DNA of 64,000 bases from Kineococcus rhizosphaerae (GTDB taxonomy: Bacteria; Actinomycetota; Actinomycetes; Actinomycetales; Kineococcaceae): NCBI RefSeq assembly GCF_003002055.1, contig NZ_PVZF01000014.1, positions 96,713 through 160,712 of the forward strand, written 5' to 3'. The notes beneath the pieces are model-generated. The model was not told the origin of the DNA and searched no databases. It saw only the letters and a program-made list of their open reading frames with translations. Within the stretch, counting starts at the first letter, position 1. Each line of letters starts with the position of its first letter. This document shows, one piece after another, positions 8,177 through 17,864 of the stretch. The translations under genes were made by a program, and so were the position numbers.

Positions 8177-9535
8177 GTGCCCGCCCCCGCGCTGAACGCC
8201 GAGATCGTCGCCACCGCCGCCGACGCCGCCGCCCGCTGGATCGCCCTGCGCCGCGAACGGCTGCAGGTCCCCGGCGTCCAGCTGGCGGTGCGCCTGGACG
8301 GTGAGCTCCTGCACTCCAGCGCCCACGGGTCCGCCGACCTGGAACGCGGCGTCGCGCTCACCCCCCAGCACGTCTTCCGGGTCGCGTCGCACTCCAAGAC
8401 CTTCACCGCCACCGCGGTCCTGCGCCTGGCCGAGCAGGGGCGGTTGCGCCTGGACGACGAGCTGGGCGCGCACCTGCCGTGGGTCGCGGACGAGGACGGC
8501 GAACTGGGCCGGGCGAGCCTGCGCGAACTGCTCGGCCACGCCGCGGGCGTCACGCGGGACGGGACCGCGGGCGACTTCTGGCAGCTCGACGAGGAGTTCC
8601 TCGACGTCGCGGGCCTGCGGACCGCGGTGCGGGCCGGGGGTTCCCTGGTGCCGCGGTCCTCGCGGTTCAAGTACTCCAACATCGGGTACTCGCTGCTGGG
8701 GCTGGTCGTCGAGGCGGTCACGGGGACGTCCTACGCGGCCCACCTGAGTGAACTGCTGGCCCCCTGGGGGTTGTCGCGCACCACCCCCGACCTGCCGGCG
8801 GCCGGGGACCTGGCCACGGGCTACTCGGCGCTGGCCCTCGGCCCGCGCCGGCCCCTGCCGCACCCCGCGACCGGGGCCATGGCGGCCGCGACGGGGTTCT
8901 GCTCCACGGCCGAGGACCTCACGGCGTGGTTCACCTCCCACGCCGACGGCCGGGAGGGGCCGCTGTCGGAGCACTCCCGGCGGCTGGCGCAGCGCGCGGA
9001 GTGGCGCACGGGCCCCGGTGCGGGGGCCTACGGCCTGGGGTTCGGCCGCGACGAGGTCGGTGGCCGCGAACTCGTGGGGCACGGCGGCGGGTTCCCCGGC
9101 CACATCACCCGCAGCGTGCTGGACCCGCGGGCGGGCCTGGCCGTGAGCGTCCTGACGAACTGCGTCGACGGACCCGCGAACGAGTTCGCCCTGGGGGTCG
9201 TCAAGCTCGTCGACCTGTTCGCGGAGCACTGGTCGGCCCAGGTCCCTGCGGTGGACCTCGACGCGTTCTGCGGTCGCTGGGCCGACCTGTGGGGCCTGAC
9301 CGACGTCGTGCGGGCGGGGGGGCGGCTGCTGGCGTTCGGCCCCGACACCGACGACCCGGCGCGCTCGCCCAAGGTCCTCGACGTCGTCGACGCCCGGACG
9401 CTGCGCGTCAGCGACGACAGCGGGTACGGCGACCACGCCGAGACGTGGCTGCTGGGCGCACGCGCCGACGGGACCCCGACGCTGCGCGGGTCCAGCGGCG
9501 CCACGACGGTGCCGCTGGACCGCTACGCGCCGTGA
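8177..9535 (+). CDS. Beta-lactamase-fold serine hydrolase (class C / D-aminopeptidase-like)
   Basis: A 452-residue protein without a recognisable signal peptide, so probably cytoplasmic. The nucleophile motif is SHSK (in VASHSKTF), the second motif KYSNIGYS supplies Tyr-x-Asn, and GHGGGFPGH resembles the third motif. The first 330 residues form the hydrolase domain; the last 110 (from about VDLDAFCGRW) form a beta-rich C-terminal domain as in esterase-type members. Start is a GTG at 8177. It is divergent from the hydrolase homologue and nearly abuts the convergent osmC gene (3 bases between stops). A peptidase or esterase role is as likely as a true beta-lactamase. Confidence 0.85.
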   Translation: MPAPALNAEIVATAADAAARWIALRRERLQVPGVQLAVRLDGELLHSSAHGSADLERGVALTPQHVFRVASHSKTFTATAVLRLAEQGRLRLDDELGAHLPWVADEDGELGRASLRELLGHAAGVTRDGTAGDFWQLDEEFLDVAGLRTAVRAGGSLVPRSSRFKYSNIGYSLLGLVVEAVTGTSYAAHLSELLAPWGLSRTTPDLPAAGDLATGYSALALGPRRPLPHPATGAMAAATGFCSTAEDLTAWFTSHADGREGPLSEHSRRLAQRAEWRTGPGAGAYGLGFGRDEVGGRELVGHGGGFPGHITRSVLDPRAGLAVSVLTNCVDGPANEFALGVVKLVDLFAEHWSAQVPAVDLDAFCGRWADLWGLTDVVRAGGRLLAFGPDTDDPARSPKVLDVVDARTLRVSDDSGYGDHAETWLLGARADGTPTLRGSSGATTVPLDRYAP

Positions 9536-9538
9536 GGC

Positions 9539-9979
9539 TCAGGCGTCGAGCGAGGCCTCGAGGGAGATCTCGACCCCGGTGAGCGCCTTGGAGACCGGGC
9601 AGGTCTCCTTGGCCGCCTGGGCGGTCTTGACGAAGGTGTCGTTGTCGATGCCGCCGACCTCACCGGTCACCTTCAGGGTGATGCCGGTGAGCTTGAACCC
9701 GCCGGCCGGGTCCGGCCCGAGGGACACGTCGGCGACGACCTCGAGGCTCTCCGGGGTGCCGCCGGCCTCGGCGAGCAGCGCGGAGAACTGCATGGCGTAG
9801 CAGGAGGAGTGCGCGGCGGCGATGAGCTCCTCGGGGCTCGTGGTGCCGCCCGCGTCCTCGGCGGCGCGCTTGGGGAAGGAGACGTCGTAGGTCCCGACCT
9901 TGGAGCTGGACAGCTCGACCTGGCCGGACCCCTGCTCGAGGGTGCCGTTCCAGGCGGTGCGTGCGGTGCGGGTGGGCAT
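9539..9979 (-). CDS. osmC: OsmC-family peroxiredoxin (peroxide reductase)
   Basis: A 146-residue OsmC/Ohr-superfamily protein. The two redox cysteines are in SSCYAM and ETCPVSKAL. The N-terminal block TARTAWNGTLEQGSG and the central SPEELIAAAHSSC match OsmC rather than Ohr (Ohr has a different spacing and an Arg-rich start). It would reduce organic hydroperoxides in the cytoplasm using a thiol donor. ATG 9979 is preceded by GGAGGAAGC, a strong ribosome site. The promoter side faces a stretch of short palindromic repeats. Confidence 0.9.
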   Translation of the reverse strand: MPTRTARTAWNGTLEQGSGQVELSSSKVGTYDVSFPKRAAEDAGGTTSPEELIAAAHSSCYAMQFSALLAEAGGTPESLEVVADVSLGPDPAGGFKLTGITLKVTGEVGGIDNDTFVKTAQAAKETCPVSKALTGVEISLEASLDA

Positions 9980-10030
9980 GCTTCCTCCACGGGTGGGTGA
10001 CGTCTGGCGTCTCCCATCCTCACCACTGCG

Positions 10031-10184
10031 GCGCGAAGCACAACTCGCGACCCCGCTGCCGTGCCCACACGGCTCGAGGCACACCTCGCGCCCTGAACGC
10101 CGGCGGACCGGAGCGCAAGGTGTGCCTCGGGCCCCGAAACGCCGACGGACCCGGGCGCGAGGTGTGCCTCGCGCCCGGGTCCGT
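10031..10184. repeat. Cluster of four short palindromic repeats
   Basis: Four related 20-21 base palindromes with consensus GCGCGAGGTGTGCCTCGCGC occur at 10031-10050, 10072-10092, 10113-10133 and 10155-10175. The first two read in the inverted sense. The third and fourth are embedded in a 42-base tandem direct repeat (10094-10135 and 10136-10177) that also contains GAACGCCGGCGGACC or GAAACGCCGACGGACC. A further diverged copy is at 5024-5043. They resemble REP-type extragenic palindromes. Confidence 0.6.
10145..10184 (-). terminator. Perfect 17-bp hairpin after the DEAD-box gene
   Basis: Arms 10145-10161 and 10168-10184 are fully complementary with a 6-base loop (GTGTGC). It lies 18 bases beyond the stop of the DEAD-box helicase and incorporates the fourth short palindromic repeat. 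No T-run follows. Confidence 0.6.
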
Positions 10185-10202
10185 CAGGTCGTGCCGTTCA
10201 GG

Positions 10203-11936
10203 TCAGTCCCGGGGTGCGCTCTCGCGGCGCGGGCCGCGGGACTCGCCGCCGTCACGGCGCGGACCGCGGAAACCGCCGTCGCGACGCGGGCCGCCGCGGA
10301 AACCGCCGTCGCGACGCGGGCCGCCGCGACGCGCCGGGCGACCCTCGCGGGCCTCGGGCTTGCGCTCCTTGACCACGACCGGCTCACCGGACTCGGCCAC
10401 GGCGCGGACGTTCTCGTCGCCGGCCAGGACGTGCTCGACGTCGTTGGCGGAGACGTTCGCGTCGCGGTGCAGCCAGCCGTAGCGGCGGACCTGGTCCGGC
10501 AGCGCGATCGCGAGGACGGTGCCCTTGGCGCCGGCGCGCGCGGTGCGCCCGGAGCGGTGCAGGTAGTCCTTGTGGTCGTTCGGCGGGTCGACGTGCACGA
10601 CGAGGTCGACGTCGTCGACGTGGATGCCGCGGGCGGCGACGTCGGTGGCGACGAGGACACGGGTCTCACCGCGCGAGAACGCGTCGATGGCCTTCGAGCG
10701 CTGCGACTGGCGCAGGTCGCCGTGGATGGCCTCGGCCGGGGCACCGGCCTCGCGCAGCTGGTCGGCCAGGCGCTGGGCGCCGAGCTTGGTCCGCACGAAG
10801 AAGATGCTGCGCGCGGGGCGCTGGCTGATCTCGGTGAGGATCGAGAGCTTGTCGTGCGGGCGCACGGCGAACACGCGGTGCTCCATGTGCCCGACGTCCT
10901 CGGGGTCGGCCGGCACGGCGTGGAAGGCCGGGTCGGTGAGGAAGTCCGTCACGAGGGCCTCGACACCGCGGTCGAGGGTGGCGGAGAAGAACATCCGCTG
11001 CCCGCCGGGCTTGGTGCCCTCCAGGATGGCGCGGACGTTGGGCAGGAAGCCCAGGTCGGCCATGTGGTCGGCCTCGTCGAGGACGGCCACGTCGACCTCG
11101 GCGAGCGAGACGGCGTCGCGCTCGATGAGGTCCACCAGGCGGCCGGGGGTCGCGATGAGGACGTCGATGCCGCGCTGGAGGGCGGCGATCTGACGGCCGT
11201 ACGGGACACCGCCGACGACGACGGACATGCGCAGGTCGATCGAGTCGCCCAGGGGACGCAGCGCGTCGGCGACCTGCATGGCCAGCTCGCGGGTCGGCAC
11301 GAGGACCAGACCGCGCGGGGCGCCGGTGATGCGGGCGCGCTTCTGCTGGGCCAGGCGGGCCAGCATGGGCAGGCCGAAGCCGAGGGTCTTGCCTGAGCCG
11401 GTGCGGGCGCGGCCGAGGATGTCGCGCCCGGCGATGCCGTCGGGCAGCACGCGCTGCTGGATGGCGAACGGCGCGGTCATCCCGCGACGCTCGAGCGCCG
11501 CGACGAGCTCCTCGGGCAGGCCCAGCTCGGCGAACGTGGCCTCGGCGACCTCGAGGGACTCGGCCGCGAGCAGCGCCTGCTCGGTGGCCGAGGGCGCGAA
11601 GGAACGCGGGCTGCGCGGCGGGCCGCTGCGCTGGCTGCGGCCGCGGTAGCCGCCCTGGCCGCCGGAGCTGCGGCCCTGGTAGCCGCCGCTGCGGTTGCCG
11701 TAGGAGGAACCACTGTCGCGGTTGCCGTAGCCGCCCGAACGGGGACGGTCGTCGCGGTTGAAGCTGCCGCCGCCGGAGCCGCCGGAGCGGGGACGGTCGT
11801 CGCGGTCGTAGGACCGCTCACCGCGGTCGGACCGCTCGTAGCGGTCGGTGTAGCCGCGGGACTCGCGGCGCTGGTAACCGCCCTCGTCGTTGCGGGGGCG
11901 GGAGGAACGGTACGAACGGTCTTCGTACTGGGGCAT
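10203..11936 (-). CDS. DEAD-box RNA helicase
   Basis: A 577-residue helicase. The first 110 residues are a low-complexity Arg/Gly/Ser/Tyr tract. The core carries Q motif PFAIQQRVLP, Walker A ARTGSGKT, PTREL, TPGR, DEAD (in VLDEADHM), SAT, and the second RecA domain with ARGIHVDDVDLVVH and HRSGRTARAG. The C-terminus is an RGG-like basic tail with repeats of GGPRRDGGFR. Such enzymes remodel rRNA or mRNA, often under cold stress. ATG at 11936; a GGAG lies 12 bases upstream. The 199-base gap upstream holds its promoter and the end of pta; no other gene is visible there. Confidence 0.95.
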   Translation of the reverse strand: MPQYEDRSYRSSRPRNDEGGYQRRESRGYTDRYERSDRGERSYDRDDRPRSGGSGGGSFNRDDRPRSGGYGNRDSGSSYGNRSGGYQGRSSGGQGGYRGRSQRSGPPRSPRSFAPSATEQALLAAESLEVAEATFAELGLPEELVAALERRGMTAPFAIQQRVLPDGIAGRDILGRARTGSGKTLGFGLPMLARLAQQKRARITGAPRGLVLVPTRELAMQVADALRPLGDSIDLRMSVVVGGVPYGRQIAALQRGIDVLIATPGRLVDLIERDAVSLAEVDVAVLDEADHMADLGFLPNVRAILEGTKPGGQRMFFSATLDRGVEALVTDFLTDPAFHAVPADPEDVGHMEHRVFAVRPHDKLSILTEISQRPARSIFFVRTKLGAQRLADQLREAGAPAEAIHGDLRQSQRSKAIDAFSRGETRVLVATDVAARGIHVDDVDLVVHVDPPNDHKDYLHRSGRTARAGAKGTVLAIALPDQVRRYGWLHRDANVSANDVEHVLAGDENVRAVAESGEPVVVKERKPEAREGRPARRGGPRRDGGFRGGPRRDGGFRGPRRDGGESRGPRRESAPRD

Positions 11937-12135
11937 GGGGTAAGGAACTCCACGTGGGGCTGTCGGCCGCACGGCGGTCCGCCCCCAGAACGCCCAGACA
12001 GGCGCATCGATGCTGAGGGATGAGACTCAAGCGACCTCGCGGGCGGCTCGCCCGCTGAGTGGACGGCATGTGGCCGTCACCTCAAGGGTAACAGCACCGC
12101 GTCCCGGCCTCTTCCCTCCCGTGATCGGGGGAGGC

Positions 12136-14247
12136 TCAGCCGCGCGAGGCCTGGATCGCGGTGAGCGCGATCGTGTAGACGATGTCGTCCACCAGCGCCC
12201 CGCGCGACAGGTCGTTCACGGGTTTGGCCAGCCCCTGCAGCATCGGCCCCACGGAGATCACTCCCGCGTTGCGCTGCACCGCCTTGTAGGTGGTGTTCCC
12301 GGTGTTGAGGTCGGGGAAGACGAACACCGTGGCGCGGCCGGCGACTGGCGAGTCGGGCGCCTTCGACGCCGCGACGGAGGCGACGGCGGCGGCGTCGTAC
12401 TGCAGCGGCCCGTCGATGATCAGGTCCGGTTCGCGCTCGCGGGCGATGCGCGTCGCCTCGGCGACCTTGTCGACGCTGGACCCGGCCCCCGACGACCCGG
12501 TGGAGAAGCTGATCATCGCCACCCGCGGTTCGATCCCGAAGGCCCGCGCGGACGCGGCGGACTGCAGGGCGATGTCGGCGAGGTCCTCGGCGCCGGGGTC
12601 GGGGTTCACGGCGCAGTCGCCGTAGATCACGACGTCGTCGGGCAGGCACATGAAGAACACGCTGGACACGAGCCGGGCGCCGGGCCGGGTCCGGATGACC
12701 TGCAGCGCAGGGCGGACCGTGGCCGCAGTGGTGTGCACGGCCCCGGCGACGAGCCCGTCGACGTCGCCGGCCTGCAGCATCGTCGTGCCCAGCCAGATGG
12801 GGTCGGCCAGGGAGTCGCGGGCCACGTCGGGCTGCATGCCCTTGTGCTTGCGGGCCTCGACGAGGACGTCGACGTAGCGGTCCACCAGGGACGCCGGGTC
12901 CAGCACCTCGACCCCGTCGGGCAGCACGATCCCGAGCCCGGCGGCGACGGCGGCGACCTCGTCGGGGTGGGCGAGCAGGACGGGCCGGGCGATGCCGCGC
13001 TGGGCGCAGATCGCCGCGGCCTGCACGGTGCGCGGTTCGGTGCCCTCGGGCAGGACGATCCGCTGGACGCGCTCGGCGGCCAGCGTCGTGAGGCGGCGCC
13101 GGAACGCGGCCGGCGACAGGCGCGGCGTGTGGGCGGCGGTGGGCAGCCCCGCCAGCCAGCCGGGGTCGAGGGCGTCGGCGACCGTGGTGGTCAGGGCCAG
13201 GGCGCGTTCGGCGTCGTCGGCGGGGACTTCGGGGTCGAGGCGGTTGACGGCCGTCGCGGTCGCGTAGGTGCTGCGGTCCGAGCGCAGGATCGGCAGACCC
13301 GTCGCGGCGGCCGCCGCGGTGAGCTCGGCGACGCGCGGGTCCATCCCGACGCCGGCGGTGAGCAGCAGACCGGCCAGCCGGGAGCCGTTGAGGGCGGCCA
13401 GGCAGGCGGCCATGACGACGTCGTGCCGGTCGCCGGGCACGAGGATGAGCCGGCCCTCGCGCAGCAGCGGCAGCATGCCGGGCACGGCCTGGGCGGCGAC
13501 GACGACCTCCTTGATGCGCCGGCTCTGGTCGCCGTGCGTGAGGACCTCCATGTCCAGCGCGGGGCCGAGGTCGTGCACGAGGTCGCGCACCCGCGGCCAG
13601 GTCAGCTCCCCGCGGTAGGGGACGACCCCGACGAGCGGGATGTCGTGGTGCTCCAGGGCCCCGCGCAGGGCCGAGACCCGGCTGACGGCCGTCTCGGGGT
13701 CGTCCGGGACGGGCCAGCGGGACACGACGCCGCCGATGACCCGCAGCGCCTCCCCCGTCCGGTAGGTGCCGGCGGTGACGGCCATGTCCTCGGCGATGCG
13801 TTCGGGCGCACCGGGTTCGGCACCGAGCAGCCCGGCGGACCCGACGAGCAGGACGTCGGCGTCCAGGGCGGTCGCGAGCGCCTGGTTGACCCGGCCGGAG
13901 AACACCTGGTCCGCCGAGGGGGCCAGCCCCTCGACGACGACGACGTCGTGCGCGGCGAGGACCTTCTCGGCGGCCGCGACGACCTCCTCCATGAGGTCGT
14001 CGACCTCGCCGCGGGAGAGGCGTTCGACGACGCGGGCAGCCGCGATGGGTTCGGCGGGGTCCAGGGCCGTCGTGAGCCGCACGAGGGCGACGGAGCGGTC
14101 CGGCTCGGTCATCCGCGACGGCTGGGCGAGCGGTTTGTGGAACCCGACGGCCACCCCCCGCGCGTCGAGGGCGCGGACCAGCCCGAGGCAGGTCGAGGTG
14201 AGACCGGCACCGTGGCCGGTGGGGACGACGAGCAGCACTCGGGCCAT
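12136..14247 (-). CDS. pta: Phosphate acetyltransferase (long, BioD-like domain form)
   Basis: A 703-residue protein, the long form of Pta. The N-terminal ATPase-like (BioD/DRTGG) region begins ARVLLVVPTGHGAGLTST; a DRTGG-type middle domain follows; the C-terminal third is the catalytic acetyl/butyryl-transferase domain with IVLPEGTEPRTV, VAGAVHTTAATVRP and SSVFFMCL. It converts acetyl-CoA and phosphate to acetyl phosphate and CoA. ATG 14247 has GGGAGG eight to nine bases upstream, preferred over an ATG six codons earlier. It lies 61 bases after ackA in the same direction, so the pair forms an ackA-pta operon for acetate overflow or activation. Confidence 0.95.
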   Translation of the reverse strand: MARVLLVVPTGHGAGLTSTCLGLVRALDARGVAVGFHKPLAQPSRMTEPDRSVALVRLTTALDPAEPIAAARVVERLSRGEVDDLMEEVVAAAEKVLAAHDVVVVEGLAPSADQVFSGRVNQALATALDADVLLVGSAGLLGAEPGAPERIAEDMAVTAGTYRTGEALRVIGGVVSRWPVPDDPETAVSRVSALRGALEHHDIPLVGVVPYRGELTWPRVRDLVHDLGPALDMEVLTHGDQSRRIKEVVVAAQAVPGMLPLLREGRLILVPGDRHDVVMAACLAALNGSRLAGLLLTAGVGMDPRVAELTAAAAATGLPILRSDRSTYATATAVNRLDPEVPADDAERALALTTTVADALDPGWLAGLPTAAHTPRLSPAAFRRRLTTLAAERVQRIVLPEGTEPRTVQAAAICAQRGIARPVLLAHPDEVAAVAAGLGIVLPDGVEVLDPASLVDRYVDVLVEARKHKGMQPDVARDSLADPIWLGTTMLQAGDVDGLVAGAVHTTAATVRPALQVIRTRPGARLVSSVFFMCLPDDVVIYGDCAVNPDPGAEDLADIALQSAASARAFGIEPRVAMISFSTGSSGAGSSVDKVAEATRIAREREPDLIIDGPLQYDAAAVASVAASKAPDSPVAGRATVFVFPDLNTGNTTYKAVQRNAGVISVGPMLQGLAKPVNDLSRGALVDDIVYTIALTAIQASRG

Positions 14248-14308
14248 GGGCCCAGCCTCCCCCACCCGCCCGGGCGCGGCACGCGCGCCCCCGGCGGCCG
14301 GGGCGGGC

Positions 14309-15523
14309 TCAGGTCCGCTCGACGAGCGCGACGGTGTCGCGCGCGATGAGCAGTTCCTCGTCGGTCGGCACGACCATCGCCAGCGGACCGGACCCGGGCA
14401 CGGTGATGCGCCCGGCCGGGGTCGAGGACCGGCCGTGCTCGTCGTTGGCCGCGGGGTCCTCGACGAGCCCGAGGTGGCGCAACCGGGCCAGCAGCATCGA
14501 GCGGACGTTCTTGGCGTTCTCCCCGATCCCCCCGGTGAGCACGAGCGCGTCGAGCCCGCCGAGGGAGACGGTCAGGGCGGCGACGTGCTTGGCGGCGCGG
14601 TGCACGAACACGTCGAGGGCGAGCCGGGCCCCGGCGTGCCCCTCGGCGGCCTTGGCGGACAGCGTGCGGACGTCGTTGGACAACCCGGACAGCGCCAGCA
14701 GCCCCGAGGAGGAGTTCAGCTGCCGGACGATCTCGGTGACCGGCTCCCCCGTGCGGTCAGCGACGAGCTCGACGACGGCCGGGTCGAGGTCCCCGGAGCG
14801 GGTGCCCATGACGAGCCCCTCCAGCGGGGTCAGGCCCATGGTGGTGTCGACCGAGCGGCCGCCGAGCACGGCCGTCGCGCTGCAGCCGTTGCCGAGGTGG
14901 GCCACGACGAGCTTGAGCTCGCGGGGGTCGCGGCCGTCCGCGGCGCGCAGGATCTCGGCGGCCCGCTGGCTGACGAACCGGTGGCTGGTGCCGTGCATGC
15001 CGTAGCGGCGGACGCCGAACTCCTCGTACCAGCGCGCGGGGACCGCGTAGCGGTAGTTCGTCTCCGGCATCGTCTGGTGGAAGGCGGTGTCGAAGACGGC
15101 GACGTGCTCGAGGTCGGGCAGGACGGCGCGGGCGGCTTCGATGCCGGAGGCGTTGGCGGGGTTGTGCAGCGGTGCGAGCGCGGACAGGTCGTGGATCTGC
15201 CCCAGGACGCGGTCGTCGATGCGGACGGAGCCGTGGAACACCGCCCCGCCCTGCACGACGCGGTGCCCCACGCCGAGCAGCGGCGGCAGGTCGAGGTCCA
15301 GCAGGCGTTGCAGGACGTGGGCGAGCGCCCCGCGGTGGGTGCTGGCCGCGGGGGTGATGGTGCGCGTCCCCTCGGCGGTGGTCATGTGCACGACGGCGTC
15401 GGGGCTGCCGATGCGCTCGCCGAGGCAGGACAGCGCCCGCTGCCCCGTCACCGGGTCGACGAGGGCGAGCTTGACGGACGAACTGCCGCAGTTGACGACC
15501 ACGACCGAACCGCTGCTGGACAC
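14309..15523 (-). CDS. ackA: Acetate kinase
   Basis: A 404-residue ASKHA-fold kinase. Family signatures: VVVVNCGSSSVKLAL at the N-terminus, HRVVQGG, FDTAFHQTMP, YGMHGTSHRFV, VVAHLGNGCS, GLTPLEGLVMGTRSGDLDP and LTGGIGENA. It phosphorylates acetate with ATP or runs in reverse to make ATP from acetyl phosphate. First gene of the ackA-pta pair; ATG at 15523 preceded by GGGAGGAGCGG. Confidence 0.96.
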   Translation of the reverse strand: MSSSGSVVVVNCGSSSVKLALVDPVTGQRALSCLGERIGSPDAVVHMTTAEGTRTITPAASTHRGALAHVLQRLLDLDLPPLLGVGHRVVQGGAVFHGSVRIDDRVLGQIHDLSALAPLHNPANASGIEAARAVLPDLEHVAVFDTAFHQTMPETNYRYAVPARWYEEFGVRRYGMHGTSHRFVSQRAAEILRAADGRDPRELKLVVAHLGNGCSATAVLGGRSVDTTMGLTPLEGLVMGTRSGDLDPAVVELVADRTGEPVTEIVRQLNSSSGLLALSGLSNDVRTLSAKAAEGHAGARLALDVFVHRAAKHVAALTVSLGGLDALVLTGGIGENAKNVRSMLLARLRHLGLVEDPAANDEHGRSSTPAGRITVPGSGPLAMVVPTDEELLIARDTVALVERT

Positions 15524-15611
15524 GGACCGCTCCTCCCGACGCGTCCCGCCCGCGCGGGACCTGCGACGACACTCTCACGGGCCGGTGGGGGCGGCCGGGC
15601 GGCGTCCCGGC

Positions 15612-16298
15612 TCAGGGCGTGGGCCAGCGCTCCCGGCGGTGCGCGGTCTCCCAGAACAGCCACTCGTACCGGGTCGCGACGGCGAACGCCGCGTGCATGG
15701 CCTCGGTGAGCTCCGGCGTCGCGGCGGCGTCCACGCAGCGGCGGGCCTGCTCGACGGAGGCGTGGAACTCCGGGGCGTCGTACGCCGCGATCCACCGCGC
15801 GTACGGGTGCCCGGGGACGAGGTCGGCCACGGCCGCCAGCCGGCGGCCCGCGTCGGCGTAGACCCAGAAGCACGGCAGCACGGCCGCCGCGGCGACGGCG
15901 TAGGACGCGCAGGCCGCGGTCGCGACGAGGTACGAGACGTACCCGAGCGTCGTGGGCGAGGCGACGGGCGTCCCCGTCGCCGGCGGCAGCAGCCCGCCGT
16001 CGAGCAGGTCGGCGTGCAGCGAGGACTCCACGACCGCGGCACCGTGCGCGCAGGACGCCCAGAACCCGGCGCTCGCGGCGTCGGGGGCGCGGGCCGCGAG
16101 CAGCGACAGCGCGCGGGCGTACCCGACGAGGTAGATCGCGTCCTGCTCGAGGTAGTAGCGGAACGCGGCCGGGTCCAGGGTCCCCGCGCCGAGCTCGGCG
16201 AGGAACTCCGAGCGCTCGACGGCGGCGCGCAGGTCGGCGGTGCGTTCCCAGGTGGCGTCGGTGAACGAGGTCGGGGACGGGGTCGTGGAGGGGGTCAC
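15612..16298 (-). CDS. tenA: TenA-family aminopyrimidine aminohydrolase/thiaminase
   Basis: A 228-residue all-helical TenA homologue. Typical blocks: [55 protein letters not shown] (with the LPC cysteine), [13 protein letters not shown], and the C-terminal [10 protein letters not shown] with the conserved Glu. TenA salvages the pyrimidine moiety of thiamine by hydrolysing formyl-aminopyrimidine or thiamine itself. The GTG at 16298 overlaps the thiD stop by four bases, so it is translated as part of the thiamine operon and is the last gene in it. Confidence 0.92.
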   Translation of the reverse strand: MTPSTTPSPTSFTDATWERTADLRAAVERSEFLAELGAGTLDPAAFRYYLEQDAIYLVGYARALSLLAARAPDAASAGFWASCAHGAAVVESSLHADLLDGGLLPPATGTPVASPTTLGYVSYLVATAACASYAVAAAAVLPCFWVYADAGRRLAAVADLVPGHPYARWIAAYDAPEFHASVEQARRCVDAAATPELTEAMHAAFAVATRYEWLFWETAHRRERWPTP

Positions 16299-17125
16299 CG
16301 GTTCTCCCGCAGGGCGAAGGCGTGGTCGAGGGGGCCGTGGCCGGAGCCGACGCGCAGCCGCGCACCGGCGAGGAGGGCGGCCTGGAGGTAGTCGCGGGCG
16401 AGGTCGACGAGCGTCTGCCACCCGGAGCCGGGGTGCAGCGCGGCCTGCGCCGCGAGCGCGGACGACAGCGTGCAGCCCGTCCCGTGGGTCGCGGTCGTGG
16501 CGACCCTCGGCCGGCGCACGAGCACCTCGCCCGTCGCCGTCGCGAGCACGTCGACGCTCTCGGCGCCCGCGGAGTGGGCACTGAGGTGACCGCCCTTGAG
16601 CAGGACGGCGGTCCCGCTGCGGCGCAGCAGTTCCCGCGCCTGGGCCACGCAGCCGTCGAGGTCGGTCGCGGGGTCGGTGTCCAGCAGGACGGCGGCCTCG
16701 GGGACGTTGGGCGTCACGAGGTCGGCCAGCGGGAGCAGGTCGGTGCGCAGGGCGTGCACGGCGGCCGGGTCGAGCAGCCGGTCCCCGCTGGTGGCGACCA
16801 TCACCGGGTCCAGGACGACCGGCCCCAGGTCGCGCCCGCGCACGGCGGCGGTCACGACCGCGACGACGTCCGCGTCGGCGAGCATCCCGATCTTCGTGGC
16901 GTGCACCGCGATGTCGTCGAGGACGGCGTCGAGCTGCTCGCCGACGAAACCCGCCGGCACGACGTGGACGCCGCGCACGCCGCGGGTGTTCTGCGCGGTC
17001 AGCGCCGTCAGGACGCTCGTCCCGAACACCCCGTGCGCGGCGAACGTCTTCAGGTCGGCCTGGATCCCCGCTCCCCCGCCGGAGTCGCTGCCCGCGATCG
17101 TGAGGGCGACGCGGCTGTCGCTCAC
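16295..17125 (-). CDS. thiD: Hydroxymethylpyrimidine/phosphomethylpyrimidine kinase
   Basis: A 276-residue ribokinase-fold kinase. It begins [20 protein letters not shown], which binds the pyrimidine; other blocks are [27 protein letters not shown] and the anion-hole/catalytic [14 protein letters not shown]. It phosphorylates HMP to HMP-PP for thiamine synthesis. The GTG at 17125 has GGAGG at good spacing. It follows thiE after 115 bases with no intervening gene, and overlaps tenA. Confidence 0.95.
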   Translation of the reverse strand: MSDSRVALTIAGSDSGGGAGIQADLKTFAAHGVFGTSVLTALTAQNTRGVRGVHVVPAGFVGEQLDAVLDDIAVHATKIGMLADADVVAVVTAAVRGRDLGPVVLDPVMVATSGDRLLDPAAVHALRTDLLPLADLVTPNVPEAAVLLDTDPATDLDGCVAQARELLRRSGTAVLLKGGHLSAHSAGAESVDVLATATGEVLVRRPRVATTATHGTGCTLSSALAAQAALHPGSGWQTLVDLARDYLQAALLAGARLRVGSGHGPLDHAFALRENR

Positions 17126-17240
17126 GCTGTGCCTCCGGTCCGCTCCGTCACGGCGCCGGTGACGGCGCCCTCCCTCGCGACCGCGCAACGACTCCGTCGG
17201 CGCGTTCGCTCGGTCCGGACGCCGTCGCGCCGTTCGTCGC

Positions 17241-17864
17241 TCACGCGCGTCGCCACGACGCGAGGAGCTCACGAGCGGCCCGTTCCGGGTCGGCCGCGCC
17301 GCAGATCTCCGACACGACGCAGAACCCCGTGATCCCGGTGTCGCGCAGGGAGTCGAGGTTGTCGGGGTGGATCCCCCCGATCGCCACACAGGGCACGGGC
17401 GAGGCCGCCACGACCGCGCGGACCCCGTCGGCGCCGAGCGCGGCGGCCGCGTCGGGTTTCGTCGCGGTGTCCCGCACGGGCCCGACGCCGAGGTGGTCGA
17501 CGACGGCGGGGTCGACCCGGCGGGCCTGCTCGACGCCGGAGACGGACAGCCCGATCAGCAGGTCGGGGGCGATCCGGCGCACGTCCTCGGCCGGCAGGTC
17601 GGACTGCCCGAGGTGCACGCCGTCGACCCCCGCGATCAGCGCGACGTCGACGGCGTCGTTCACGAGCAGCGGGACCCCGGTGCCGGCCAGCACGTCCCGC
17701 ACGGCGACGACGAGGGCGAGGCGGTCGCGGTCCGAGCCGTGCTTGGCGCGGACCTGCACGGCGTCGACACCACCGGCCACCGCGGCCCGCACGACGGCCG
17801 GGACCCCCCGGTCGCCGCACTGGGCGGTGTCGGTGACGAGGTACAGCGAGGGCGCGAAGCTCAC
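17241..17864 (-). CDS. thiE: Thiamine-phosphate synthase
   Basis: A 207-residue TIM-barrel enzyme that joins HMP-PP and thiazole phosphate. Motifs: [69 protein letters not shown] and IGGI. The metal- and pyrophosphate-binding residues (Arg-x-Lys, Asn-Asp, Gly-Gln) are all in place. GTG at 17864 overlaps the thiM stop by four bases, so it is translationally coupled to thiM. Confidence 0.95.
   Translation of the reverse strand: MSFAPSLYLVTDTAQCGDRGVPAVVRAAVAGGVDAVQVRAKHGSDRDRLALVVAVRDVLAGTGVPLLVNDAVDVALIAGVDGVHLGQSDLPAEDVRRIAPDLLIGLSVSGVEQARRVDPAVVDHLGVGPVRDTATKPDAAAALGADGVRAVVAASPVPCVAIGGIHPDNLDSLRDTGITGFCVVSEICGAADPERAARELLASWRRA

Noticed and set aside
8177..9535. Antibiotic-resistance beta-lactamase
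   Set aside because: SxxK and YxN are shared with esterases and D-aminopeptidases, there is no signal peptide, and an extra C-terminal beta domain is present.
12010..14349. Long plus-strand open frame antisense to pta
   Set aside because: Extremely Gly/Arg/Asp/His-rich with no domain; a typical shadow of a high-GC gene on the other strand.
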